NCBI GenBank assembly: GCA_016617495.1
Contig: WYCU01000002.1
Location: 124,001 to 188,000 of the forward strand
Source: Azonexaceae bacterium s22
GTDB taxonomy: Bacteria; Pseudomonadota; Gammaproteobacteria; Burkholderiales; Rhodocyclaceae
Direction of reading: 5' to 3'
Length of the DNA stretch: 64,000 nucleotides
This document shows positions 1 to 10,073 of the stretch, one piece after another (the first letter of the stretch is position 1; each line of letters opens with the position of its first letter). The notes beneath the pieces were generated by a model that worked only from the letters and a program-made list of their open reading frames with translations, had not been told where the DNA came from and did no database searches. The position numbers and the translations under genes are program-made.

Positions 1-1355
1 ACATCGCTGCGGGCGATTGTTATCAGGTCAATCTGACCTTCCCCATGCATTTTGAATGGTTCGGCCACCCGGTCGCGCTTTATTCGCGATTGCGCGCCCG
101 CCAACCCGTTCGCTACGGCGGTTTCGTGCTCGACAAGGACGGCGGTGTGGTTTCGCTGTCGCCCGAGCTGTTTCTGGAGCGTCAGGGCGCACGTTTGACG
201 ACACGGCCCATGAAAGGCACGTTGGCGCGCCATTTTCCCGCGGCGCGTCTGCAAGCGTCGATCAAGGACCGTGCCGAGAATCTGATGATCGTCGATTTGC
301 TGCGTAACGATCTCGGGCGCGTGGCGACGCCGGGCAGCGTCTCGGTGGATCGCTTGTTCGAAATCGAGGCCTATCCCACCGTATGGCAAATGGTTTCCGA
401 GGTTTCGGCAGCGGTGCCGGACGTGAGCCTTGCCAGCGTGCTCCGGGCGATGTTTCCCTGCGGTTCGATCACTGGCGCACCGAAAATTCGCGCCATGCAG
501 ATCATCGGCGAGCTGGAGCCGGCGCCCCGTGGCATCTACACCGGCGCCTTGGGCTGGATCGCCCCGAATGGCGATTTCCGGCTGAACGTGGCCATTCGCA
601 GCCTTGCGCTGGGGGCGGGTCACCGGGGAACGCTGGGTATTGGTAGCGGGATCGTGGCCGATTCCGGGACGGCCGACGAATGGCAGGAGTGCTTACTCAA
701 ATCCCGTTTTCTTTCCGATTGCGATCCCGGGTTGCGCCTGATCGAAACCTTGCGCCGGGAGCACGGGCAATATCCCCGGCTGGCGGGTCACCTTGAGCGC
801 TTGCGCCGTTCTGCGAAGTGGTTGGGGTTTGGCTACGATGAATCCGCGGTGATGCGAGCGCTCGACAGCGTGCCCACGGATGCCGCAGTGCAGCGCGTGC
901 GCCTGACGCTGGGCAAGGCCGGCGATATCGAGGCGGCTGCCTGGGCATTGGCCGAGGTGCCGGCGGGCCCGCGTTGGGCGCGTTTGGCGACGATGCCCAT
1001 CGATGCCGACGATCCCTTGCGCCGGCACAAGACAACCGCCCGCGCACTTTACGATGCAGCCTTGCAAACGATTCCTGCGGATTCGGCGGTGTTCGACATC
1101 GTTTTTCTCAATGCCCGTGGCGAGGTGGCAGAGGGCGCGCGAAGCAATGTCTTCGTCATGCGCGACGGCGTATTGCTGACGCCACCGCTCACGAGCGGTG
1201 CGCTTCCCGGTGTGTTACGTGCCGAGCTGTTGGCTTCCGGGCGGGCACGCGAAGCCGTGCTAAGGCCGGACGATCTGGCCGGCGAATTCTTCCTTGGCAA
1301 TGCCTTGCGTGGTTTGATTCCGGTTCGTCTGGAAGCGCGCGCGGCGCCGCTTTGA
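1..1355 (+). CDS. pabB: Aminodeoxychorismate synthase component I fused to aminodeoxychorismate lyase (PabB-PabC), 5' partial
   Basis: The gene enters from the left edge; the frame is open from base 3 and shows 450 residues. The first half is the chorismate-binding domain of PabB, with PMKGT, DLLRNDLGRV, GSITGAPKIRAM and GSGIVADS. These sequences belong to the enzyme that aminates chorismate for p-aminobenzoate. From about residue 240 a class IV aminotransferase-fold lyase (PabC) follows, with RHKTTARALYD carrying the likely PLP lysine, EVAEGARSNVF and TPPLTSGALPGVLR. The fused protein would make p-aminobenzoate for folate from chorismate in one chain. The N-terminus is outside the window. 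A copy of the dispersed A-tract repeat starts at the stop codon. Confidence 0.93.
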   Translation, partial: IAAGDCYQVNLTFPMHFEWFGHPVALYSRLRARQPVRYGGFVLDKDGGVVSLSPELFLERQGARLTTRPMKGTLARHFPAARLQASIKDRAENLMIVDLLRNDLGRVATPGSVSVDRLFEIEAYPTVWQMVSEVSAAVPDVSLASVLRAMFPCGSITGAPKIRAMQIIGELEPAPRGIYTGALGWIAPNGDFRLNVAIRSLALGAGHRGTLGIGSGIVADSGTADEWQECLLKSRFLSDCDPGLRLIETLRREHGQYPRLAGHLERLRRSAKWLGFGYDESAVMRALDSVPTDAAVQRVRLTLGKAGDIEAAAWALAEVPAGPRWARLATMPIDADDPLRRHKTTARALYDAALQTIPADSAVFDIVFLNARGEVAEGARSNVFVMRDGVLLTPPLTSGALPGVLRAELLASGRAREAVLRPDDLAGEFFLGNALRGLIPVRLEARAAPL

Positions 1356-1389
1356 AAATCGCCCTTTTTTCGAGGTCGACCGCGACAAT
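1354..1389 (-). repeat. Dispersed A-tract repeat, copy 1 (intergenic)
   Basis: Read on the minus strand, the core TTGTCGCGGTCGAC (1375-1388) is followed by CTCG, six A, GGGCG and ATTTTC. It overlaps the pabB-pabC stop codon and fills the gap before the convergent ybaL. It is one of ten copies in the window; see the finding on the family. Confidence 0.88.
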
Positions 1390-1404
1390 CTGCCGGATCC
1401 GCCC

Positions 1405-3126
1405 TCAGTGGCCTGCGCTGGGCCGTGTATCACGCCCCATGCGGGCGAGAACATGGTTGGCCATGCCGTTGGCCAGCTCGTGTTCGCCCACGAAGATCGC
1501 GCCCGCCTGTTCCTGTTGCAGCAGTTCGGCCTCTTCCTCACTGTGCGTGCGCAGCACGCTTTCGATACCGGGATTCAGCATGCGGGCGATCTCCAGCATC
1601 TTGCGGGCATCGAAAGCGTCGGGTGTGGCAATGACCAGCAGGCCCGCGCGGGCAATGTGGGCCTGAATCAGCACGCTGGGGTCAGTGGCATTGCCGCTGA
1701 CGGCGAGGCGCTGTTCGGCCCGCAATTGTTCGACGAGTTCCCGGTTCTGTTCGACCACCACAAAGCTGAGGCCTTGGGCCGCGAGTTGTTCGGCAATGCG
1801 CTTGCCGACCCGGCCGTAGCCGACCAGCACGATCTGGCCGGTCAGGTGATCGAGATCGGTGCTCATCGGTAGCTCGGCCAGCGGATCGCTGCGACGCTGC
1901 AGCCAATGGGCCAGCCGGGGCCGCGCTTCGACCCAGCGCTGGATGGGATCGATGGCGGAAAAGACCAGCGCATTGCCGGCAATGGAGATGATGCCGCCAG
2001 CCAGCAAGAGACTCTGGCCTTCGCTCGGCAGCAAGTGCAAGGCGATGCCGAGGCCGGCGAGGATGAAGGAAAATTCGCCGATTTGCGCGAGGCTGGCGCC
2101 CACTGTCAGCGCCGTATTGAGCGGGTAACGGAAAGCCAGGACCAGAATCACCGCGGCCATGGTCTTGCCGAGCATGATGATGGCGGCCACGCCCAGCACG
2201 CGCAAGGGCTCATCGAGTACGACGCGCGGCTCGAAGAGCATGCCCACCGAAACGAAGAAAAGGACCGAAAAGGCATCGCGCAAAGGCAGCGATTCCTCGG
2301 CCGCACGATGGCTGAATTCCGATTCGCGCAGCGTCATCCCGGCAAAGAAGGCGCCCAGCGCAAAGGAAACGCCAAACACGTGGGCGGCGCCGTAAGCGAT
2401 GCCGAGTGCCGCGGCAATGACGGCGAGGGTGAACAGTTCCCGCGAGCCGGTACGGGCCACCAGCCACAACAGGCGGGGCAGCAGGCGGCGGCCCAGCAGC
2501 AGCATCAAGGCCATGAAGGCTGCGACTTTGGCAAAGGTGATGCCCAGCGTGCTCCAGATATCGCCGCTGGCCTGGGCCGCCAATCCGGCAGATTGCCCGC
2601 CCAGCACGCCGGCAAGCGGCGGCAACAAGACCAGCACCAGCACCATCACCAAATCTTCGACGACCAGCCAGCCCACCGCGATGCGGCCATTGATGGTTTC
2701 CAGCACCCCACGGGCTTCCAGCGCGCGCAGCAGGACGACCGTACTCGCGACCGAGAGGGCCAGGCCGAACACCAGCGAAGCCCCGAGATCCCAGCCCCAT
2801 AACGACGCCAGCCCCATGCCCATGGCCGTGGCAACGGCGATCTGGACGATGGCGCCGGGCACGGCGATGCGTTTGACGGCAAGCAGGTCGTCCAGTGAAA
2901 AATGCAGGCCGACGCCGAACATCAGCAGCATGACGCCGATTTCCGCCAACTGGCCGGCCAGTTCGACATCCGCGACGAAGCCAGGGGTACCTGGTCCGAT
3001 CATCGCGCCGGCCAGAAGATAGCCGACCAGCGGTGGCAAGCGCAGGCGTGCGGCAATCAGGCCGAGGGCCAGGGCGAGCCCGAAGGCGGCGGAAATGGTG
3101 GTGATCAGGCTGATGTTGTGGGGCAT
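1405..3126 (-). CDS. ybaL: CPA2-family cation:proton antiporter, YbaL/KefB type
   Basis: The 573-residue protein has an N-terminal sodium/proton exchanger domain of about 12 membrane segments (residues ~5-385), with stretches typical of YbaL: LVGYLLAGAMIGPGTPGF, LLMFGVGLHFSL, GWLVVEDLVM and SFALGAFFAGM. A C-terminal TrkA-N domain begins near residue 415 with the nucleotide-binding IVLVGYGRVGKRIAEQL. It should exchange monovalent cations for protons in the inner membrane. I chose the ATG at 3126 over an upstream start because MPHNISLITTI matches the family N-terminus. It is convergent with pabB and upstream of no obvious partner. YbaL is the best match, though KefB/C-like relatives have the same architecture. 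Confidence 0.88.
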   Translation of the reverse strand: MPHNISLITTISAAFGLALALGLIAARLRLPPLVGYLLAGAMIGPGTPGFVADVELAGQLAEIGVMLLMFGVGLHFSLDDLLAVKRIAVPGAIVQIAVATAMGMGLASLWGWDLGASLVFGLALSVASTVVLLRALEARGVLETINGRIAVGWLVVEDLVMVLVLVLLPPLAGVLGGQSAGLAAQASGDIWSTLGITFAKVAAFMALMLLLGRRLLPRLLWLVARTGSRELFTLAVIAAALGIAYGAAHVFGVSFALGAFFAGMTLRESEFSHRAAEESLPLRDAFSVLFFVSVGMLFEPRVVLDEPLRVLGVAAIIMLGKTMAAVILVLAFRYPLNTALTVGASLAQIGEFSFILAGLGIALHLLPSEGQSLLLAGGIISIAGNALVFSAIDPIQRWVEARPRLAHWLQRRSDPLAELPMSTDLDHLTGQIVLVGYGRVGKRIAEQLAAQGLSFVVVEQNRELVEQLRAEQRLAVSGNATDPSVLIQAHIARAGLLVIATPDAFDARKMLEIARMLNPGIESVLRTHSEEEAELLQQEQAGAIFVGEHELANGMANHVLARMGRDTRPSAGH

Positions 3127-3210
3127 GGTTGTTTTTCCGTCATCAGGACATTCCGACCATGCCCGTGCCGCTTGGTTTCGTCGAATGCCCACCGGAGCGG
3201 GCATTCGAGG

Positions 3211-3693
3211 TCAGGACGAACGTTTACGGAGGTACAGGAGCGCCGTGGAGATCAGCGCGCCGATCACGGCGAAGAGGAAAACCTTGCCGCTGATTTCCTG
3301 GTATTCGAGCAATACCGGGGTTTTGTCATCGACACGGTAGCGCACCGTGGTCTGGAAATTCCATGCGGAGGCCTTGAGTTCGATGCCGCTGGCGTGCGGC
3401 TTCCAGCGCACGGCAATCATTTCATAGGCCGTTTCGCCGGAAGGTTCCGGCGGCGTCAGCGACAGGATCTTGTTGCCGGCGAAAGCCTCCGCCAACTGGC
3501 CTTGCGGGACCGCGCAGGCCGAGCCATCCGCGCAGGTCGCCACAATGGGGAAGTCCGGCAGCCACTGGCCGCCTTTCTGCCACGGCCAAAGCATGAACAG
3601 CCCCAGGCCCCACAGCCAGACCATGACGCAGAACACCATGAAGGCGCTGAAAATCCGCGTGAAACGTTCGCCGGGATGGTTCGGAGCGGCCAT
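3211..3693 (-). CDS. Hypothetical two-TM membrane protein
   Basis: The 160-residue protein is not assigned to a family. It has a hydrophobic segment near residues 12-38 (FSAFMVFCVMVWLWGLGLFM), a hydrophilic middle with CADGSAC that could form a disulfide, and a second segment near 138-155 (VFLFAVIGALISTALLYL) ending in RKRSS. This predicts two membrane spans with an external loop of about 95 residues. It starts 4 bases after the valS stop on the same strand, so it is probably cotranscribed with valS, but nothing in the sequence ties its function to tRNA charging. Confidence 0.72.
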   Translation of the reverse strand: MAAPNHPGERFTRIFSAFMVFCVMVWLWGLGLFMLWPWQKGGQWLPDFPIVATCADGSACAVPQGQLAEAFAGNKILSLTPPEPSGETAYEMIAVRWKPHASGIELKASAWNFQTTVRYRVDDKTPVLLEYQEISGKVFLFAVIGALISTALLYLRKRSS

Positions 3694-3697
3694 GGCA

Positions 3698-6541
3698 TCA
3701 GGCTCCCAGCTTGGCCAGTTGTGGCTTCAGCTTTTCCAGCGTGGCGGAGAATTCGGCCATGCGCTGCTTTTCCTGATCCACGACGGCGGCCGGTGCGCGG
3801 GCGACGAAGCTTTCGTTCGAGAGCTTGCCCTGAGCGATGGCGATCTGCTTTTCCAGCTTTTCGATTTCCTTCTTCAGGCGCTCCTTTTCGGCAGCGACGT
3901 CGATTTCCACCTTGAGCATCATCCGCGTTTCGCCAACCACGGCGACCGGAGCGACGGCATCGGTCGGCATGTCGTCGACGATCTGCACCTCGGAAAGCTT
4001 GCCCAGCGCCTGCAGGATGGGCGCGAATTCGCGGATTTCCTCGCCACCGCCGGCAATCAGCAAGGGCATGCGCTGCGCCGGGGAAAGCCCCATTTCGCCA
4101 CGCAGGTTACGGCAGGCGTAAGCCAGTGCCTTGAGGCGTTCGATCTTGGCTTCGCTGGCCTCGTCGATGCGCGCCAGATCGGCTTGCGGGTAGGCGGCGA
4201 GCATGATCGACTCGTGCGTCTTGCGCCCGGCGATGGGCGCGACGACTTGCCAGAGTTCTTCGGTGATGAACGGAATCAGCGGATGGGCCAGACGCAGCAC
4301 GGTTTCCAGCACGCGTACCAGTGTGCGGCGGGCGCCGCGTTGCTGGGCCGCGTCGCCGGTCTGGATTTCGACCTTGGCGATCTCGAGGTACCAGTCGCAG
4401 AACTCGTCCCAGACGAATTTGTAAATGGCGTGTGCCAGCAGGTCGAAGCGGTAGTCGATGAAGTGCTGCTCGACTTCCTTCTCAACCTTTTGCAGCAGGC
4501 TGACGATCCAGCGGTCGGCAAAACTGAAATTGAGCCGTTTTTCGCCGTCGACCGCGACACATGCGCCGGTGCCAGCATCCTGACGGTGGTCGAGTGCCAG
4601 ATCGTGGCCTTCGACGTTCATCAGCACGAAGCGCGTGGCGTTCCACAGCTTGTTGCAGAAATTGCGGTAGCCGTCGCAGCGGTTGAGGTCGAACTTGATG
4701 TCGCGGCCAGGTGAGGCGAGGCTAGCGAAGGTGAAGCGCAGGGCATCGGTGCCGAAGGACTGGATGCCTTCCGGGAATTCCTTCTTTGTCTTCTTGGCGA
4801 TGCTTTCGGCCTGCTTGGGGTTCATCAGGCCCGTGGTGCGCTTTTCGATGAGCTTTTCGAGGTCGATACCGTCGATCAGGTCAATCGGATCAAGCACGTT
4901 CCCCTTGGATTTCGACATCTTCTGGCCTTCGCCATCGCGGATCAGGCCATGCACATAGACATGCTTGAAGGGAATCTTGCCGGTGATGTGCTTGGTCATC
5001 ATGACCATGCGCGCCACCCAGAAGAAGATGATGTCGAAACCGGTCACCAGCACCGACGAGGGCAGGTATTGCTGCAGCATCGGGTTTGCGGCGTCGGCCG
5101 CTTCGTCACCCGTCCAGTCCAGCGTCGAGAAGGGCCACAGGGCTGACGAATACCAGGTGTCGAGCACGTCTTCGTCGCGGTTGAGTTGACCGGCGTAGCC
5201 GGCCTGATCGGCGAGGTGACGGGCTTCTTCCTCGTTCTGGGCGACAAAGACTTCGCCATTGACGCCATACCAGGCGGGAATCTGGTGGCCCCACCAGAGC
5301 TGGCGGGAAATACACCAATCCTGGATGTTGTTCAGCCACTGGTTGTAGGTATTGACCCAGTTTTCCGGATAGAACTTGATTTCGCCGGAATGGACGACTT
5401 CCAGCGCCTTTTCGGTGATCGACTTGCCATCCGCGCCCGGCTTGGACATGGCGACAAACCACTGGTCGGTGAGCATCGGTTCAATGACGACGCCGGTACG
5501 GTCACCACGTGGCACCTTGAGCTTGTGCTTGTCGACCTTGACCAGAATGCCTTCGGCTTCGAGGTCGGCAACGACAGCCTTGCGCGCATCGAAGCGATCC
5601 ATGCCGCGATATTTTTCTGGTGCGTGGTCGTTGATTTTGGCGTCCAGCGTCAGGATCGAAATCATCGGCAGGCCGTGGCGCTGGCCAACCGCGTAGTCGT
5701 TGAAGTCGTGCGCCGGCGTGACCTTGACGCAGCCGGTGCCGAATTCGAGATCGACATAGCTGTCGGCGATGATCGGGATTTCACGATCGGTCAGCGGCAG
5801 CTTCACCATCTTGCCGATCATGTGCTTGTAGCGCTCGTCTTCCGGATGCACCATCACGGCGGTGTCGCCGAGCATGGTTTCCGGACGGGTGGTGGCGACC
5901 ACCAGGCTACCCGAGCCGTCGGCCAGCGGATAGCGGATGTGCCACATGAAGCCGTCTTCTTCTTCTTGGACGACCTCGAGGTCGGAAACGGCGGTGTGCA
6001 GCTTCGGGTCCCAGTTCACCAGGCGCTTGCCGCGATAGATCAGGCCTTCGTTGTAGAGGCGGACGAAGGTTTCGGTGACGACCTTGTTGAGGCCGGCATC
6101 CATGGTGAAACGCTCGCGCTTCCAGTCCGGGCTGGTCCCCATGCGGCGCATCTGGCGGGTGATCGTGCCGCCGGAGTATTCCTTCCATTCCCAGACTTTT
6201 TCCAGGAACTTCTCGCGGCCCAGATCGTGGCGGCTGATGCCTTGGGCGTCGAGCTGGCGCTCAACGACGATCTGCGTGGCGATACCGGCGTGGTCGGTGC
6301 CCGGCTGCCAGAGGGTGTTGTGGCCGCGCATCCGGTAATAGCGGGTGAGCGCGTCCATGATCGTCTGGTTAAAACCGTGACCCATGTGCAGGGTGCCGGT
6401 GACGTTGGGCGGCGGCAGGAGGATGCAGAAGTTATTGGGATTGTCGCGGTCAACGCCCGCAGCGAAGTAATTTCGGGCTTCCCATTCGGGATACCAGCGG
6501 CGTTCGATATCCGCAGGCTCAAAAGCTTTGGCGAGTTCCAT
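3698..6541 (-). CDS. valS: Valyl-tRNA synthetase
   Basis: This class I aminoacyl-tRNA synthetase attaches valine to tRNA-Val in the cytoplasm. The 947-residue length is normal. The HIGH-type motif appears as [16 protein letters not shown] near residue 42 and KMSKS as [14 protein letters not shown] near 540. The WWGHQIPAW segment and the C-terminal coiled coil ([19 protein letters not shown]) are also typical. The ATG at 6541 was preferred over an upstream TTG because [13 protein letters not shown] matches family starts. Two dispersed repeats lie inside: 4526-4560, encoding [13 protein letters not shown] in a variable stretch, and a weaker one at 6439-6475 encoding GVDRDNPN near the N-terminus. 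Confidence 0.97.
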   Translation of the reverse strand: MELAKAFEPADIERRWYPEWEARNYFAAGVDRDNPNNFCILLPPPNVTGTLHMGHGFNQTIMDALTRYYRMRGHNTLWQPGTDHAGIATQIVVERQLDAQGISRHDLGREKFLEKVWEWKEYSGGTITRQMRRMGTSPDWKRERFTMDAGLNKVVTETFVRLYNEGLIYRGKRLVNWDPKLHTAVSDLEVVQEEEDGFMWHIRYPLADGSGSLVVATTRPETMLGDTAVMVHPEDERYKHMIGKMVKLPLTDREIPIIADSYVDLEFGTGCVKVTPAHDFNDYAVGQRHGLPMISILTLDAKINDHAPEKYRGMDRFDARKAVVADLEAEGILVKVDKHKLKVPRGDRTGVVIEPMLTDQWFVAMSKPGADGKSITEKALEVVHSGEIKFYPENWVNTYNQWLNNIQDWCISRQLWWGHQIPAWYGVNGEVFVAQNEEEARHLADQAGYAGQLNRDEDVLDTWYSSALWPFSTLDWTGDEAADAANPMLQQYLPSSVLVTGFDIIFFWVARMVMMTKHITGKIPFKHVYVHGLIRDGEGQKMSKSKGNVLDPIDLIDGIDLEKLIEKRTTGLMNPKQAESIAKKTKKEFPEGIQSFGTDALRFTFASLASPGRDIKFDLNRCDGYRNFCNKLWNATRFVLMNVEGHDLALDHRQDAGTGACVAVDGEKRLNFSFADRWIVSLLQKVEKEVEQHFIDYRFDLLAHAIYKFVWDEFCDWYLEIAKVEIQTGDAAQQRGARRTLVRVLETVLRLAHPLIPFITEELWQVVAPIAGRKTHESIMLAAYPQADLARIDEASEAKIERLKALAYACRNLRGEMGLSPAQRMPLLIAGGGEEIREFAPILQALGKLSEVQIVDDMPTDAVAPVAVVGETRMMLKVEIDVAAEKERLKKEIEKLEKQIAIAQGKLSNESFVARAPAAVVDQEKQRMAEFSATLEKLKPQLAKLGA
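4526..4560 (-). repeat. Dispersed A-tract repeat, copy 2 (inside valS)
   Basis: The minus strand reads GTGTCGCGGTCGAC, then GGCG, five A, CGGCTC and AATTTC. The first core base pair differs from the consensus TT, and both A/T tracts are in phase. It is translated as VAVDGEK in ValS. Confidence 0.8.
6439..6475 (+). repeat. Dispersed A-tract repeat, degenerate copy (inside valS)
   Basis: The plus strand has TTGTCGCGGTCAAC (6441-6454), one mismatch to the core. The first A-tract is lost and only AGTAATTTC is left at the place of the second. This is the weakest member of the family and could be partly chance, since it encodes VDRDNP in ValS. Confidence 0.5.
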
Positions 6542-6604
6542 CTCTCTGGCAGAAAAGGGGAAAACCCGCAATTATACCGGAGCGATCCCCGGCAACCGGA
6601 CGTT

Positions 6605-6994
6605 TTACGAACGCCGCTGGATCAGCGCCTGAATGTCCGGTTCCGCCAGAAAGTCGCGCACGGTGACCTCGACGATGCGCGGCAGTTCGGCCTCCAGGCG
6701 CTTGCTGACCCGCCGGGCCAGTTCGTGCGCGATGATGTCCAGCATCGGGCCTTCCAGGCCGGGGTCGTCGTCCGGCGGGGCGGCCGCGGCCACAGCCACC
6801 GGCGCAATGTCGGGCGTGGCCAGGGCCGGCGGTTCCACCACCCGGTCTTGCGCTTCCTCGGTATCCAGCAGCAGCGGGATGTCGTCGTCGGCGTCGAAGG
6901 CTTCGGTCAGCACCGGGGCGTCATCGATGTCGTTGGCCGCCGCGCGACGTCGCTGCATCAGGGCATCGGCACGGTCGAGAATGTCTGGCGGCAT
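6605..6994 (-). CDS. Hypothetical acidic protein between holC and valS
   Basis: The 129-residue protein is not assigned to a family. The first 85 residues are acidic and rich in Ala, Pro and Asp, so probably disordered. The last 45 (MLDIIAHELARRVSKRLEAELPRIVEVTVRDFLAEPDIQ, positions about 6620-6740) predict an amphipathic helix. The ATG at 6994 lies 12 bases downstream of the holC stop, so it is likely part of the pepA-holC-valS transcript. The tail resembles short helical tails seen in polar-localised or DUF2497-like proteins, but this is only a loose likeness. Confidence 0.7.
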   Translation of the reverse strand: MPPDILDRADALMQRRRAAANDIDDAPVLTEAFDADDDIPLLLDTEEAQDRVVEPPALATPDIAPVAVAAAAPPDDDPGLEGPMLDIIAHELARRVSKRLEAELPRIVEVTVRDFLAEPDIQALIQRRS

Positions 6995-7006
6995 GGGCGG
7001 CCTTCC

Positions 7007-7429
7007 TCAGCGATTGGCGAGGTCAAAAAAACGCACGTCGTAGCCGCGGTCACGGTAGAAGCGAACCCGTTCGCGACCCTTTTCGCGTTGCTCGTCACTG
7101 TCGCCGACAACTTCGATCACACTTTGAAAGCGGGAAAAGCCCGGTGGAATCTCGTCGCTGAGATTCATCAGGCGTTCGTCCTGCGGCAAGGTGGCGAGGG
7201 AATCGGCGATCAGGATGGGCGTCTCGGCGGCCAGCGGGGAGTCGGCGCGGCAGTGCGGCACGAACCCGAGCGCAGTTTGCGTCCACAGCAAGCGGTCCAG
7301 TTGGTCCGCTTGGGCGCGGTCCGGCATGAAGACGAGCATCGCCTTCTTCTTGGCGTAGGCGCCGCCGAGCAACGCACAGGCTGCGGCGAGGCGGTCGGAG
7401 GCGCCGTGGTAGAAAAAGACCTGGGTCAA
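7007..7429 (-). CDS. holC: DNA polymerase III chi subunit
   Basis: The 140-residue protein matches HolC in length and features: TQVFFYHGASDRLAAAC at the N-terminus, KKKAMLVFMPDRAQADQLDR and ADSPLAAETPILIAD in the middle, and YRDRGYDVRFFDLANR at the end. Chi links the clamp loader to single-strand-binding protein at the replication fork. The only start that fits is TTG at 7429, which overlaps the pepA stop (TTGA), implying translational coupling. No ATG exists near this position. Confidence 0.9.
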   Translation of the reverse strand: MTQVFFYHGASDRLAAACALLGGAYAKKKAMLVFMPDRAQADQLDRLLWTQTALGFVPHCRADSPLAAETPILIADSLATLPQDERLMNLSDEIPPGFSRFQSVIEVVGDSDEQREKGRERVRFYRDRGYDVRFFDLANR

Positions 7430-8919
7430 TTGAGTCGACCGGCGCGTTCGAGCAGGTAGTGGGCGAGTAGCGGCACTGGGCGCCCAGTAGCACCCTTGTC
7501 GCTGCCGGATTTGGAGGCGGTGCCAGCCACATCGAGGTGTGCCCACTTGAACTTTTTGGTGAAGCGCGACAGGAAGCAGGCCGCGGTGATCGCCCCGGCC
7601 CAACGGCCGCCGATATTGCCCATGTCGGCAAACGGGCTCTTGAGCAATTCCTGGTAGTCGTCCCACAGTGGCATGTGCCAGGCGCGGTCGAAGGCGACTT
7701 CACCTGCGGCCAGAAGGTCGCGTGCCAAGCCATCCTTGTTCGCGAACAGGCCGCTGGCCACGCTACCGAGCGCCACGACGCAGGCGCCGGTCAGGGTCGC
7801 GACATCGATGACGGTATCCGGCTCGAAACGCTCAGCGTAGGTCAGCGCATCGCAGAGAATCAGGCGGCCCTCGGCATCGGTATTGAGGATTTCAATGGTT
7901 TGGCCGGACATCGACGTGACGATGTCACCGGGGCGCGTGGCGCCGCCACCGGGCATGTTTTCGGTGGCGGGGACGATCACCGTCAGATTGACCGGCAATT
8001 GCATGCGGGCGACCGCTTTCAGGGTGCCCAGCACACCTGCGGCACCGCACATGTCGAACTTCATTTCATCCATGTCGGCGGCTGGCTTGAGCGAGATGCC
8101 GCCGGTGTCGAAGGTCACGCCTTTGCCGACCAGTACGACAGGCTTTTCTTCCGCCGCGCCGCCCTTGTAATGCAGGACGATCAGCTTCGGCGGCTGGTGG
8201 GCGCCTTTGGCCACGGAGAGCAGCGAGTGCATCCCCAGGGTTTCCATGTCGGCACGTTCGAGAATGTCGCAGACGAGGCCGAATTCCTCAGCCATGCCCT
8301 TGGCGCGTTCAGCAAGGTAGGTCGGGTGGCAGACATTCGGCGGTTGGTTGCCGAGGTCGCGCGCAAAGGCCATGCCTTCGGCAATGGCCAAGCCTTCGGC
8401 AAGCGCCTGTTCCGCAGCGGCGACATCGCCACGGCGCGCGAGGCCCAGCGTCAGCTTGCGCAAGGGGCGGTCGCCCTCCTTGCCTGACTTGAACGCATCG
8501 AAGCGATAAGCCGCATCCTGTGCATTCAGGGCGCACTGGCGAACACGCCAGGCCAAGCCGTGTTTGCGTACCGCAAGGTCGGCGAGAAAGAGTGTGGCGT
8601 CGGCAGCGCCGGTGTCCCGAAGGGCCTTGACGGTGCTTCGGACAGCACCGATAAACGCCTTTTCGTTGAATTCCTTTTCCTTGCCCAATCCGATCAGCAA
8701 CACGCGCTCGGCGAGAATGCCGGGGACCTTGTGCAAGAGCAGCGTTGCGCCGGATTTGCCGTCCATGTCGCCATGGCGCAATACCGTGGTCAGATAGCCA
8801 TCGCTGGCCTGGTCCAGTGCTTCTGCGGCGGGGCTGAGTTTTCGTGTGTCAAAGACGCCGACAACGACGCATCCGCCGCGCTGTTTCTCCGGATTACCGC
8901 TTTTTATGCTAAATTCCAC
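7426..8919 (-). CDS. pepA: Leucyl aminopeptidase (cytosol aminopeptidase)
   Basis: The 497-residue M17 metalloprotease removes N-terminal residues from peptides. It shows the signature NTDAEGRLILCDALTYAE and the metal-binding stretches GKGVTFDTGGISLKP and MKFDMCGAA. The start is GTG at 8919 (MEFSIKSG matches the family). E. coli PepA also binds DNA, but nothing here tests that. It is divergent from lptF with a 71-base shared promoter region, and its stop overlaps the holC start, an arrangement common in betaproteobacteria. Confidence 0.96.
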   Translation of the reverse strand: MEFSIKSGNPEKQRGGCVVVGVFDTRKLSPAAEALDQASDGYLTTVLRHGDMDGKSGATLLLHKVPGILAERVLLIGLGKEKEFNEKAFIGAVRSTVKALRDTGAADATLFLADLAVRKHGLAWRVRQCALNAQDAAYRFDAFKSGKEGDRPLRKLTLGLARRGDVAAAEQALAEGLAIAEGMAFARDLGNQPPNVCHPTYLAERAKGMAEEFGLVCDILERADMETLGMHSLLSVAKGAHQPPKLIVLHYKGGAAEEKPVVLVGKGVTFDTGGISLKPAADMDEMKFDMCGAAGVLGTLKAVARMQLPVNLTVIVPATENMPGGGATRPGDIVTSMSGQTIEILNTDAEGRLILCDALTYAERFEPDTVIDVATLTGACVVALGSVASGLFANKDGLARDLLAAGEVAFDRAWHMPLWDDYQELLKSPFADMGNIGGRWAGAITAACFLSRFTKKFKWAHLDVAGTASKSGSDKGATGRPVPLLAHYLLERAGRLN

Positions 8920-8990
8920 GCGCTGCTCCAGTTCTTGGAAATATCAGTATCCGCAGGATTATCCCTGCAACTTTTCAGTTTCGTCAAAGC

Positions 8991-10073
8991 ATGATATTCG
9001 AGCGCGCCGCCCGGCGTGAATTCGCTCAGGCAGCTGCTGGCATCAGCGTCGCCTTGCTGGCCATCCTGGCTTCCACACAATTGATCCGACTGCTCAAGGA
9101 TGCGGCCGGGGGACGGATTGCGCCCGAAGCGGTGGCCTCCCTTTTGGGATTGGCGGCCCTCAATTTCATGCCGGTCTTGCTTTCGCTGACGTTGTTTGTG
9201 GCGATTCTGCTCAGCTTGTCCCGTGGCTATCGCGATTCGGAGATGGTCGTCTGGTTCTCTTGCGGTTTGCCGCTGACCGCCTGGATTCGCCCGGTGTTGC
9301 GCTTTGCCTTGCCGATTGTGCTGGCGATTGCCGTATTGTCCGGCTTTCTTTCGCCGTGGGCGAATCTGAATACCGCGGAATACAAGCAACGCTTGTCCGC
9401 CAGAAGCGATGTTTCGCAAGTTTCGCCAGGCGCTTTTCGCGAGGTCAAGCGAGGGCAGCGGGTGTTCTTTGTCGAATCGGTGGCCGATGACGCCAGCAAA
9501 GTGGGTAACGTTTTTGTGGCCTCGATGCAGGAAGGGCGCTTGGGTGTGGTGATGGCCGACTCCGGGCATCAGGAGGTTGCCGAAAATGGCGATCGATTTG
9601 TCGTGCTGGAAAACGGACGCCGCTATGAGGTTGAGCCCGGTAGTCCGGAGTTCAGAATCATGGAATTCGAGCAATATAAAGTCCGAACGCAGGACGGACA
9701 GGCGCGGCCCGCCGAGCGCTCGCCAAATCGCCTGCCGATCACCGAGTTGCTTCTCGATAGCAGCAAGCCTGCACGTGGCGAGTTGCTTTGGCGGATCGGC
9801 ATGCCCATCTCGGCCATCATTCTGGCTTTGATGGCCATCCCCCTCTCCTATATCAATCCTCGTGCCGGACGTTCGGCAAACATGCTGATCGCCATTCTGA
9901 TTTATGCGATTTACAGCAACATGCTCTCCATCTGTCAGGCGTGGGTGGCCCAAGGCAAGATGTCGTTCTGGGTCGGTGTCTGGGTTCCCCATGTGATCAT
10001 GGCGGTGCCGCTGGTTTTCCTGTTCTGGCGACGGATTGCTGTTCGTATGCCTTGGCAGCGCGGAGTCGCCTGA
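8991..10073 (+). CDS. lptF: LPS export ABC transporter permease LptF
   Basis: The 360-residue YjgP/YjgQ-family permease has membrane segments at about residues 15-32, 55-75 and 100-120, then a periplasmic jellyroll domain (~130-255, VKRGQRVFFVESVADD), then three more segments (GMPISAIILALMAIPLSY onward). With LptG and the ATPase LptB it extracts LPS from the inner membrane and hands it to LptC/A. The stop overlaps the lptG start (TGATG), giving the usual 1:1 coupling. Confidence 0.95.
   Translation: MIFERAARREFAQAAAGISVALLAILASTQLIRLLKDAAGGRIAPEAVASLLGLAALNFMPVLLSLTLFVAILLSLSRGYRDSEMVVWFSCGLPLTAWIRPVLRFALPIVLAIAVLSGFLSPWANLNTAEYKQRLSARSDVSQVSPGAFREVKRGQRVFFVESVADDASKVGNVFVASMQEGRLGVVMADSGHQEVAENGDRFVVLENGRRYEVEPGSPEFRIMEFEQYKVRTQDGQARPAERSPNRLPITELLLDSSKPARGELLWRIGMPISAIILALMAIPLSYINPRAGRSANMLIAILIYAIYSNMLSICQAWVAQGKMSFWVGVWVPHVIMAVPLVFLFWRRIAVRMPWQRGVA

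Noticed and set aside
5186-7459. Long open frame of 757 codons opposite valS and its neighbours
   Set aside because: It is antisense to conserved genes, has no family-like sequence, and is the usual result of high GC codon bias.
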